Below, piece after piece: positions 54,119 through 64,000 of a DNA stretch of 64,000 bases (positions are counted from its first letter, which is position 1; each line of letters begins with the position of its first letter). The notes beneath the pieces are model-generated. The model was not told where the DNA came from. It saw only the letters and a program-made list of their open reading frames with translations, and ran no database searches. This stretch comes from Lactuca virosa (taxonomy: Eukaryota; Streptophyta; Magnoliopsida; Asterales; Asteraceae). The DNA is taken from the NCBI GenBank assembly GCA_928212115.1, contig CAKMRJ010005634.1, forward strand, positions 178,664,068 to 178,728,067, in the 5' to 3' direction. A program made the translations under genes and the position numbers.

Positions 54119-54221
54119 TGGAGCGTGTGTGGTTAACCGACACACTAATTTGGGACTGACAAGGGTGGCGAAGGGTAGCTTGATGTTAATCATGGATCAA
54201 TGGAGCGTGTGTGGTTAACCG
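54119..54221 (+). repeat. Repeated GGTTAACC palindrome units in the G leader
   Basis: TGGAGCGTGTGTGGTTAACC plus a G occurs at 54119-54139 and 54201-54221, identical. The core GTGTGGTTAACCGACAC (first copy) is nearly self-complementary with one bulged G. Confidence 0.7.
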
Positions 54222-54595
54222 GAACATTGATTAGGTGATATGTAACATCGAGAGTACCAAGCTAATTTGCATGGTTATTCACACCTTGTATGTGATCCTC
54301 GACATCCCAGTAACAAACATGAAGGGCATAATCGAGATTAAACATGCCATTGACAAGTTCAATGAATCTCAAATAATCTATGAATTTTAATTCATTTAAA
54401 AACCTAAAATTCATTTTCGTTTTTCATGGTGGAAATTGGTAAATCGTCATTTACCTACCTTCAAATATTTTGCAATTGGATTACGACATCCCTCTTCCGA
54501 ATTGTAGAATATTGTGTTGGGTCCTAGCCTTAATATATCATTTTGGGTGTTATATTAGGACTTAAATCAATTAAACTTGAATTTCTCCCTTGTAG

Positions 54596-55310
54596 ATGTC
54601 TAGTTCTGACAACTATGGTCTTCCCGAATCTTATGGAAAAAGCTTCCCTCATGAAGATGATGTTCCCTGAAATCATACTTCACTTCCTCCACCTCCTCCA
54701 ATAATTCTCCCTAACCCACATGTTCGTCCATTTGAAAAGTTCAAGGCCACTCAAACCCTATTGGCAAGCAAACACCAAGATGGAAGGTCTGTGTGTGCAC
54801 ATGTCTTAGAGATGAAGTCACACATTGACAGGTTGGAAATGTTAGGTGTCGTTGCCTTGAGGAAGTTGGTTGTTGACTTGGTTCTTGAATCACTTCCTAA
54901 GTCATATAGTGAGTTCATTAGAGACTATTATATGACAGACCGCGACGTGAACGTTATTGATCTTGCATATTTGCTAATTGCTGCAGAATCATAACTGATT
55001 TGGCGCACTGGTAATGCAAATTTGAATGGAAGATCTACTTCCCAAACTTCCATGGACATTGACAATGGCAACATTGGAAGTCCATAAAAGCTTTCTCTTC
55101 CCAATGGAAAGGGATCGGCCATGGTCAAACCATTTGATCAAATGGTAAAGAGAAAGGCTAAGTCTGAGATTGTCCCGTGTACCATTCCAAAAGAATCTGT
55201 TTGCTTCTATTTCCAAGAAAAGGGGCATTGGTTGTGAAGCTGTCCTATTTACCTGAAAGACCACAAGGATGGTAATGTCAAAATGTTTGACTCTGCTTCA
55301 GGTATGTCCA
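54596..55310 (+). pseudogene. gag: gag of copia G
   Basis: The ATG at 54596 follows directly on a 3' splice-site-like TTTCTCCCTTGTAG. The frame (MSSSDNYGLPES) meets TGA at 54668-54670, then runs through FEKFKATQTLL, the UBN2-type capsid part (HVLEMKSHIDRLEMLG, LVLESLPKSYSEFIRDYYM), TAA near 54991, and a zinc knuckle at about 55199-55243 in which the second Cys is Phe (CFYFQEKGHWL) and a TGA precedes the last Cys. It is non-functional. Confidence 0.85.
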
Positions 55311-58300
55311 CTATCTAACTCTATTAAGTTCCTATTTTTAGATTCTTAATAGATGATGTGATGAGATTACATTTTCATATTTTGTAGGATCGAAGAAAAG
55401 AAAGGAAGCTTTAACGAATAGTAAGCTAAGTCTCATCGCGAAGAGATTGATTTCGATCGCATGGTTCGATGATCAGATTTTTCAGCTGCTACTCAAGAGT
55501 TATGATAGATTGCTTAGAAATATGTAGTAACATAGTTTTCATATGTATTTGCATTGTAAGGACAAGTTTTCCGCGTTTTATAAATAAAGAAAAATTTTGA
55601 TTTTATCTTATTTTTTATTTCCTTGCAATGACATTTGTGAAAATTGATGTTTGTATGTTTCTATTTTTAGCAATATGGATTTGATTCTTTCGTTTGTGGT
55701 AGTGTCTAAATTTACCAAATAAGGAAAGATTCTCATCACCAAGTTTCAATCGGAAAGAAACTTGGAATCATGCAACTTGTATTGTATGATGGATGAGAAC
55801 TTTCGTCTTTGGGAAATTTAGACTAATTCCTTGTTCACATGAATATGTGAGTCAAGTGAAGGACTAGGGGATCTAGTACACCTTGTTGTGCACTGGTCAG
55901 TTCTACCACAAAGAACGATAAGGCTATTCGTCATGATTTACTAAAGTTTAGTAAATATGGTTATGCTTACAAGACTAAGTGTGATCCTGAATCATTGAAA
56001 AGTTTCAATGTATAGTAGGACGGATAAGAAGAATCAATTAGGCAGAAAGATAGAAGTTTCTCCAATCTGAAAGGAAAGGAGAGTACTTTAGTATCATGTT
56101 TTATGATCATCTTAATGATTATGAAAAACCATATCACAATTGATCCTCTAAGGACACCTTAGTGCACTTGTATGGCTAAGAAGAGGAATCGAGAATTGTT
56201 GAAATGGCTAAATCAATTAAGGTGAGACATACTTCATTCCAAAATCAAGTCTTAGAGTCATACTCCAAGATTGTTCCTTGAGTGACATATCTTTAGTAGG
56301 TTTATAACACATTGATAATTGGTAGTTGTGATGTCTTTAAGACAAAGACCGACTAAGACCAATTGTATGAAGTGTTTTTCCTTGATAAGAATCCGCACTA
56401 ACTCTTGAATATTTGTTTGTCAAGGAGTGTTTCTTGACAAGAGAATCTTATATGTCAAGAAGTTAGTGGAGTCTTAAAGATCTTGAAAAGTTTCAAGAAC
56501 TAATTAAGAATAAACCATTGTTTATCACTAGTACACGACTTGAGGTTTGTAACCCATCGTATTGACATATTCTTGTTTCTGTGCCCATTCCAGTTAAAGT
56601 TGACTATGCATGTGATTTCTATGAGTTCTCAATTGTTTGTAGAAGGCAAACCATAGTGAAAGTTCATTGATCAATAAGGGTGATCAACTCAACAACTTGG
56701 AAGACATGGTAGGCCCTTGTGCTGCCAGGTGGAAATAAATTAAGATTGAACAAGTTCAGTCCATATGAGTTTGGATTTGTCACTAACCTTCTCTTGTGAT
56801 TATGGTTATGACAAATTCACGTGGATAGGAACACATACACCATTAATCTAAGTGACAAAGGTTTCTCTCCGTTTCATGAAAATGATTGTGAGGAAACATT
56901 TTCACTAAGTAGATTTTAAGGAGATAGCATTTGTGATATTTGCAATCTCAAATTCGATTATGATTACGACATCCCTCCTCAAAATTTGAATTGTGAGAAA
57001 TGGAAAAAGGTCTAAACATTTGAGACTTATTGTTGTAAGTTCTAAAATTGTTCAGACACACATGTGAGCTATCTAAGGTAATGTGTATGAGTTTAAGAAG
57101 CCTAGATACAGTCTTATTGAAGCATCTTGTATCAGAAATCTGAACTATTTTAAGAAAGTCAACAAGTATTTATTTCTAGAAGCCCAACTTATTTCTGGGT
57201 ACATGTCAAAGCTAGTGGGAGCATAAGTGTTATGCTATTAAAGAAATAACTGTTCTGCTAGTGGGAGCATAATCATTATGGTACGTGTTGCAAGTTAGCA
57301 ATGTTAATTATAGAAAACAAAAGTTTCAATTCACAAAGTTTCAGAGTTTGAAAAGTTGTTTTGCTATAATTAAGGGAGAGGATACTTATACTTTATTTCA
57401 AATCTAAAAGCTTAGATTGATGTATTAATCAAACTTAGTCATGAGTGTATATGATTACCATATTGGAATGTTTCAACATTGGAAATTCTATATATGAAAA
57501 TGTTATAGCAAAAGACTGGTCGAGTATCATGTCTTTATGTAAGTCATTATGAATCGTATCCCATATGCTTCGGGTATAGGATCGATTGCATATGCTATAA
57601 TATTTTTGTGTTCTAATTTTCCAAATGCCTAGGGCATTAAGAGGGAAAGAGGACTAGAACCGAATATGACTAAAATGGTTAAACAACTGTCAATGATGAT
57701 CTAAGGTTCGCCAAGGATTGGTCACTTATGGGCAGTTGGAAGTATAGGAATGAATGGACTATATTGACATTATTATGAATAGATAGGATTCTATTAATAA
57801 TGAGTTGTCATATGGAAAATATGGAAATATTTCCATAAAGGGAGTTGGATATTAAGAATCTATGTGTAGGTTAGAAACTTTTGTGCAAGAAGGATGTTCA
57901 AAGGAATGTACTTTGAAATTGAGACTTCACTTCCTTGGAATTGTTCTTGTAACAATCTCCAAAGGAATACTTTTTAATATCGTTGGCAAAGTCTCTGTGA
58001 CTTCTGTACCTCGACATTATGAAAGGAATCATTGCATAATAGTTTAAAATCTGACACATTCTAATAGGGGCAAGAATTTGGCATTCTTACACTTGTGATA
58101 AAGATTTGGAGTTGTGAACTGAGTTTTATTGAAGAATGTATTCAATTGATCTTTTTCATAAAGAAAGGACCATAGGTAAACATAGTGTGCATTCTTGGAG
58201 CATGGGATAACTATTGTTTTAATTCAAGTATAAAGTTGATAAATCGAAACATTATACAATGAATAATGTGTAATCAATATGGTGATTAAATAAAAGGTGT

Positions 58301-59050
58301 TTTGTTTATATTCAAAAGGTTGAGACCATATTGGATTATATTATTCTTGTGTTTCACTTTGCATGTTTTGACTTCCCGAATAATAAAATTATTCAAACTA
58401 TCCACAGTCGATCATACTTTGGAAGTAGGTATTGAAGCTAGACTATCATGAATGGGTATGTAGATTGTCTAAAGGTGTTTAGACATAATACAAGTTTCCT
58501 ACAATATTCATGAGTACTCCAATAATAAGATTTGAGTATTGGACTAAACCCACGCTCATTTGAATCTCTTCATGGATTTTATCACGAACGATCATGTAAC
58601 GATAATATCTTATATTCTTGAAACGGAGAGATATGAGTTGCAATTTAGAAGTCGGTTGCACATTGATGATATGTAAACGCACGAGTAACTCGATGTTATA
58701 AAACGTATCATTGTGTGTGATTTGATGAGTAAATAGAGCAAGCACATGAGTCGAAGTTTACCTGTTCCTTTTACCCTAAGAGGGATAAAAGCGATATTTG
58801 TGGGCCCCTCGATGATTTAGTACTGACAACCCTAAGCGCTTGGCCAAGCCCAGACTGAGAGAATGATTATAATCCATGTCTCATGTCCATACGATATCTA
58901 GAACAGAGAGATATATGATCCCTTATCTTATGGACGCCTTACTGATAAGATCAGAGTTCGACAACGGTCTTTTTTTAGAGCTACAATTGCTAATCGGATT
59001 TTAAGGTCGTACTTGCAATAATAGTTATTAGACTTATCCAAGTGGGAGAC
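55311..59050 (+). other. Decayed or non-coding interior of G
   Basis: Only one clear pol trace: near 57550-57600 the translation RIPYASGIGSIAYAII matches the copia RT/RNase H junction. AGTGGGAGCAT words near 57214 and 57260 resemble polypurine tracts. From 58380 to 59039 it matches the 3' non-coding region of F. The polypurine tract AAGTGGGAGAC is at 59040-59050. The rest is not recognisable. Confidence 0.6.
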
Positions 59051-59809
59051 TGTTGGATTAGGTGTCTAAGCCCGTAACTATAATTGGTATGTACTTGACC
59101 CGATACAAGCATGGTCCATTTGGGTTGTAACACTCTAGAACAATTTGATAGGATGGATATTTGAGAAAGAGGTTAATGTGCTTTATTAATATATTATAAG
59201 TATAATATATTAATTGAGAAATCATATTATTTAATTGATATTGATTAAGAATTAATTTAGTGATCAAAAGAGACTAATTAAATTAACGGGGACTGATTGT
59301 GTAAATCAGTGATATATATAGTTTGGGCTAATGATCCATATTTATTAGTAATGGACTAAGTTCATGTAAAACTCCATGAAGAGTTAGTCCAAAGGGCTTA
59401 TCATATGTATTATGGGATTAAGGCCCAAGGAAGTGGATTAGGGTTTAACTCTTGGATTCTACACTATATAAACGTAACCCCTAAGCCAAAAATCGTGCAC
59501 TAGTGGCTCCAAGAAACTCTAGACGATTTTTGTCTCTCCAAACCTCTCTCTTAAGTTCCTCCTCTTGTTCTTGGTTTGTTATAAGACATTTAAGGCATCG
59601 CACTTGAGGTGCTAGGCTCTTGAAATACAAATTCCTACAAGCTACAATTAAGTGGTATTCTTATGTTTCAGTTACCAATATTGTATGCTAGTTGTAGTTT
59701 TCAAGCTTTGAATAATTTTTATTGCATATATAATTATAGAAAACTTAGATCCAAAGCTATTAGGGTTGTATGTGCACCATAGGAATGTTAGAGTTCATAA
59801 AACCCAATA
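59051..59809 (+). repeat. 3' LTR of copia G
   Basis: 759 bp, TGTTGGATTAGG...AACCCAATA; near-identical to 52046-52794, with a short extra ATATTATAAGTATA segment near 59192. Confidence 0.92.
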
Positions 59810-60440
59810 GTATATCATCAACATACAATACCAGGAAGGTGACTATACTCCTACTAGCTTTGAAATATACACAAGATTCATCCTCACTTCTAGAGAATCC
59901 AAACTCTTTTACTTTCTCGTCAAAACAAAGATTCCATCTGTGAGAAACTTGTTTCAATCCATAGATTGATTTTTCAATCTTACACACTCTATTTGGGGTA
60001 CTTAGCATCCAGTAAACCCTCTGACTGACTTATGTAAACATCCTCAGCCAACTTTCCATTAAGGAAAGCAGTTTTGACATCCATCTGCCAAATTTCATAA
60101 TCATGAAACGCAACTATGGCTAGCATAACCCTAATAGATTTAATCTTACCTACTTGTGAGAAGGTCTCATCATAGTCAACCCTGGGGTTTGAGTAAAGCA
60201 CTTCACAACGAGTTGAGCTTTGAAAGTGTATACCTTTCCATCCATGTCGGTCTTCTTTTTGAAGCTCCATTTGCACCCAACCGTCTTACGACCTAGTACA
60301 TTGTCAACCAAATTCCAAACTTCCATGGACTTGATCTCGCTGTCCATTGCCTCTTTCCACTTGGCAGACTCAGGGCCCACCATGAATTCCTAGTAGTTAG
60401 AAGGCTCCTTCAAATTTACTAGTGTACTATCACTGATAAA
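59810..60440 (-). pseudogene. RT N-terminal part of copia F
   Basis: On minus: ESAKWKEAMDSEIKSM, WNLVDNV, VGCKWSFKKKTDMDG, a frameshift near 60190, VDYDETFSQV, HDYEIWQMDVKTAFLNG, then KSIYGLKQVSHRWN and VLYVDDIL, where G is inserted. Typical RVT_2. A frameshift near 60000 splits it again. Confidence 0.92.
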
Positions 60441-61430
60441 CGAATCACCATCTGTAGTTATATAAAAACCAAAAACCTTAGGTTCCATTCTAACTCTGCT
60501 GGAACGTCTAAGAGGTAATGACTCTTCAAGTAGTTCAACATGAATTTATTCCTCAGGTTGAGTGCTAGTGTTAGAGGCTCCTTCATCGTTTGATTCTTTA
60601 ATTTCTACAAGATCATTTGTACTCCAACTGTTCTCTTTGCATATGAGCTCTCTCTCGCGAAAGACTCCCCTTCGTGCTATAAAAACCACGTTTTCACTAG
60701 GTATGTAGAATAGGTATCCAAAGGAATTTTGTGGGTAGCCGATGAAAATATATCTCACTTCAAGGTTCAAGCTTGTCATGATTCTCTCGTCTAACGAAAG
60801 CTTCACAACCCCAAACCTTGATATGTGCTAACGAGGGAACCTTCCCTATCCACATCTCGTGAGGTGTTTTGGAAACCTTCTTCTTTGGGATAAGATTAAG
60901 AAAGTGGGCGGCAGTCTCTAAGGCATACCCCCAGAATGAGATTAGAAGTGAAGCTCATCTCATCGTGGAACGAACCATGTCCAACAAGGTTCGAATACGC
61001 CTCTCAGCCACACCATTAAGTTGTGGTGTCCTAGGAGGTGTTAATTGTGATACAATTTCACATTCCTTAAGATAGTCGTGGAACTCGATACAAAGATACT
61101 CACCACATCTATCAGATCTTAGCATCTTGATCTTCCTGCCGAATTGATTTTCGACTTCATGATTGAACTCTTTGAACTTTTCAAAGGTTTCTTACTTATG
61201 CTTGATTAAGTAGATATATCCATATCTGCTATGATCATCAGTAAAAGTTACATAGAATCGATTTGCATCTCTTATGGTGGATCTGAAGGGCCCACACACG
61301 TCTGTGTGTATGAGATCCAACAATCGTTCACCTTTTTCACAAGAACTAGTGAAAGGTGATTTAGTAATTTTTCCAAGTAAACAAGATTCACATGTATCAT
61401 CTGACCTTAGGTCAAATGACTCCAACACTC
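60441..61430 (-). pseudogene. Integrase of copia F
   Basis: On minus: CESCLLGKITKSPF (zinc Cys pair), ERLLDLIHTDVCGPF (first Asp), FYVTFTDDHSRYGYIYL (second Asp), further core pieces in changing frames between 61190 and 60870, then the C-terminal VRYIFIGYPQNSFGYLFY, NVVFIARRGVF. Several frameshifts and stops. Confidence 0.9.
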
Positions 61431-61910
61431 CATCCTTTTGGAGTTAGGCAATGCGTTTCTTGTTGACATGTCCAAGACGACAATGCCACAAGCATGCTTT
61501 GACTAAACCATTAGACGAATCAATTTGCAAAACACTATTACCTAAATTGTCTACAACCATCACAGTTTCATATACGCCATCACAAGGTAATGCTTCAAAA
61601 TAAAATACACCATTTTTGTAAGCATAAATAGAACCAATATCTAAAACCTTGTCTATATAAACCATGAAATGAAATGATGTTTCGTTTCATCTTTGGCGAG
61701 CAAAAATTATTTAAATCTAAACATACCCAACTACTAAGCACTAAAGAATAAACACCAATCTTGGTAACATGTGACGATCTCCTATTGCCCATAATTAGGT
61801 TCATCTTCCCATGCTCCACATCCTCACTCATTTTTAGTCCCTGCAAGTCAAAACAAATGTGAAAACCACATCCTGTATCAAAGACCCAAGAATTTTAATG
61901 TGATGAGTCT
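61431..61910 (-). pseudogene. Protease and GAG-pre-integrase region of copia F
   Basis: On minus: SWVFDTGCGFHICFDLQGLK at 61905-61850 (protease, DTG intact), NRRSSHVTKIGVYSLVL, then LWHCRLGHVNKKRIA (HHCC-type pre-integrase motif) near 61485-61444. Frameshift near 61690-61660. Similarity ends by about 61915; gag is absent. Confidence 0.85.
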
Positions 61911-61914
61911 TTAG

Positions 61915-64000
61915 ATATGATAGTGTAAATACTTGCCGAGGTTGGTGATATGTGGTGATTGTACTGGTTTTAATCCTACTAACTTAAACACAAAGACAAA
62001 CACATGAAAGGCAGTGTACCTATCTATTAGCAGTTTAGTTTAGGTAAGTAGGGTATGGAACACAGGGAACGGTAAACAATTAAAATTAATACTAATATTA
62101 TCTAAATAAAACAATTTTTAAAAGGGGTTTTCTCTAGTTTTGCAAGACTAGAAACTTAATCAATTACTAAACACTTAAACAAAGGAAAATTAACAAGTAA
62201 AAGAGAATCAAAAGACAACTAGATTCAATAAGATAAAAGAGACTTTCGTTTAGATTCGATTCACTTATTCCTATGGTTGATTTCGTGGAAAGTGCAATGG
62301 ATTAATATATCAATGGTTACCGATTTCTAATGTGATTAGGTTCATGTTCACTATTACTAATCCTTTAGCAAACAAGTTAATTCAAGCAGTGATCAAGTGA
62401 TTAAACTAACAAGTTTCCTAGTGTTCAGTTCGAATCAAGTAAGACTTGTAATATTAGTGAAATAAGTTGATTGATTCAATTAACTCATATCTGGTTGGTC
62501 ATCAAACATGCTTACACATTAACTTACTTATTTTCTAGTTAACCCTAGGTTCATGTTTACTAATACTAGGCATACAATCTTGTTTTCACAAAACTATAAG
62601 ATTCAAGTAGTCAGTAGATGTTCATGCAACTCAACAACATAGTCATTAACAAAAAATAATAATCCTTAACACATAAGGATCTTTTAACAAGCTTGGAAAG
62701 ACAAATAACCAATTCATTATAATTAGAAACCAATAATCAAACCATATTCATAAGATCATCTAATCTAAACAGAAGTATGGAGTTTAGCCCATAACTTCAG
62801 CAAATAATATCATAAAAATGTAATTCAACAATGTGCACATAATGTAAACAAGAGAATTAACTAAATTACTAATGATTGTGCCTTTAGATCTGTTCAATTC
62901 CAAGCCTCTAGTTGAATTTCGAAAACCACAGATTCTAAGAACCTCTTTGGCCTCCAAAATTCGCTAAAAGCCTCCAGCAAAAGTTTAGGTTTCGATTGAA
63001 AACGATCTATAAATAGATCTGAAAAACAGCTCAACTCGTCGAGTTTTGTGACAAAACTCGCCAAGTCTTTGACTTAAATCGCGTGTACGGCAAGGCACTA
63101 ATTTGTCAGGAATCTTCTAATAAACTCATCCAGTTGGAGGACCCAAACTTATGGAGTTCGTTTGAAATCAACATTTTCTCAAAACACGAAAGTCGTCCGA
63201 AATTGTGTCTAGTTTTTCAGAACATTTTGAATCTCGTTAATCGGAGTTATGAATCATGAAATATGGCCAAAACACTGACGAGCGGTCAAGCTGTCCAACC
63301 ACATCCTTCTTTCTTCAAAATCCACGATCCAAGCTTCCAATCGCCAATTTCGCTTCGTATTCCTTCCGAGCATGTATTTGTTGCTGAAATGAGATTTTAA
63401 ACTAATTAATTACCTTTTGTTCATTATTTAAGATAAAATCAACATAGAGTATGCCCATATCAAAATACCCCACACTTGACTTTTTGCTTGCCCCCAGCAA
63501 AACTGAATTTTAGCATACTAATACCACAAAAGACAATCCCAATCGAACCCAACCATTATGCCAAGACCGCAGCGCATACATTTGTGTCTAAATTTTTCCT
63601 AAGGACCCCCTTAATCCTAAATAATAACGATCCTTATAAACACCCGCCCACTTCTTTTGAACAATGCTCATTTTATGCATCCCTCCGAATCCATCTCCAG
63701 AAAACTTTCTTAACCTCAAGGAATATTTGGTTAAACCCCCAAGCACACATATGGAAAAATAACCTAGAAATAAATTTACAATAAAAATTAAATACTTGAT
63801 AACTTGATAACTTTTTGCCATGAATCTTTGATAGTTTGTAGCTTTTTCTTCTTCATACTTGTAGATTCTTCAAACATTTCAACACTTTTTTTTTCTTTTT
63901 GTTTTTTTTAATATGCACTTTTTTTTAACTCAAAACTACAAACCTAAAAAAACATATGCTTACACAAGGGGTTTTAACTTCATCCTTTATTGATTAAAGG
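61915..64000 (-). mobile_element. Probable 3' UTR/LTR part of a minus-strand Ty3 element K
   Basis: No coding domain. At 63470-63500 the plus strand reads CCCCACACTTGAC then TTTTTGCTTGCCCCCAGCAA, the reverse complement of the GCAAGCAAA...AGTGTGGGG sequence found after pol in many plant Ty3 elements. Further along in sense comes an ACTCGACGAGT palindrome pair (63066-63032) and a TATA-like CTATTTATAG (63016-63007). 61950-62300 is an unrelated-looking AT-rich part with GGGTATGGAACACAGGG. Boundaries and class are uncertain. Confidence 0.45.

Larger units (their letters stand above)
51763..59809 (+). mobile_element. Ty1/copia-derived element G (non-autonomous), inserted in F
   Basis: Order: 13 bp of LTR start joined to a 3' internal segment (51763-52045), full LTR 52046-52794, PBS, 1.8-kb leader, decayed gag, about 3.7 kb of interior with only faint pol traces, polypurine tract, LTR 59051-59809. 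The two full LTRs are nearly identical by eye, so the insertion is fairly recent although coding is gone. That fits mobilisation in trans. Confidence 0.88.
48860..61910 (-). mobile_element. Ty1/copia element F, interrupted by G
   Basis: A minus-strand element: protease 61910, pre-integrase, integrase, RT (split by G at 51762/59810), RNase H, a conserved 3' non-coding region, polypurine tract and LTR 49922-49080. The LTR is followed by another PBS and leader, so this LTR was shared with a second tandem copy. gag is missing to the right of 61910. All genes are pseudogenised. It is related to G: LTR ends and 3' non-coding region match. Confidence 0.88.

Overview
The window is plant nuclear DNA from the repeat-rich fraction of a genome. 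It holds stacked LTR retrotransposons, (TA)n tracts and MITEs, and no intact host gene was recognised. The Ty3/gypsy and Ty1/copia protein domains, tRNA-iMet primer sites and a Stowaway MITE are all plant-like. The very common ACTCGTCGAGT-type palindromes suggest an Asteraceae genome, probably Lactuca; that is inference from familiarity, not proof. Every coding region is broken by stops, frameshifts or deletions, so the window is best read as mobile-element fossils.

Layout. 1-17720, stack one: Ty3 element A1 (+) has its 3' LTR broken by Ty3 element E (-, only LTR plus integrase end), and E is cut by Ty3 element A2 (+). 17720-19432: AT-rich spacer. 19433-43095, stack two: a chimeric, RT-less minus-strand element D (integrase tail at 19433-19999, gag and 5' LTR at 39032-43095) contains element C (-, 20971-37967, TSD TCATG). 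C's 3' LTR in turn contains element B (+, 21346-29628, TSD TGTGT). 43096-48620: (TA)n tracts, a TIR element with a palindrome array, a GCG-rich foldback, a Stowaway MITE and the 5' part of an L1-like LINE. 48860-61910, stack three: copia element F (-) is interrupted exactly in its RT catalytic motif by the related copia element G (+, 51763-59809, TSD GTATA/GTATG). 61915-64000: probable 3' UTR/LTR of a further minus-strand Ty3 element, K.

Shared architecture. Reading the leaders together gives one recurring plan. (1) A cluster of short odd palindromes with a CG-W-CG core sits just upstream of a TATA box in the LTRs of A2, C, E, D and K; the spelling is family-specific and some spellings are shared with copia leaders. 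(2) A consensus splice donor AG|GTGAGT lies inside the LTRs of A1, A2, C, D and E, and a near-consensus G|GTGAGT in B. (3) A 3' splice-site-like sequence lies 0-7 nt before the gag ATG in A1, A2, C, D and copia G. (4) Between donor and acceptor lie the PBS, a hairpin with a 9-nt loop built as 2+6+1 around a 6-nt palindrome (the geometry of the HIV-1 dimerisation site) and, in C/E, an array of covarying GGAG-loop hairpins. If the sites are used, spliced RNA would keep gag-pol but lose the primer site and the putative dimer signal, separating translated from packaged RNA. This is inference from sequence; the motifs themselves are directly visible.
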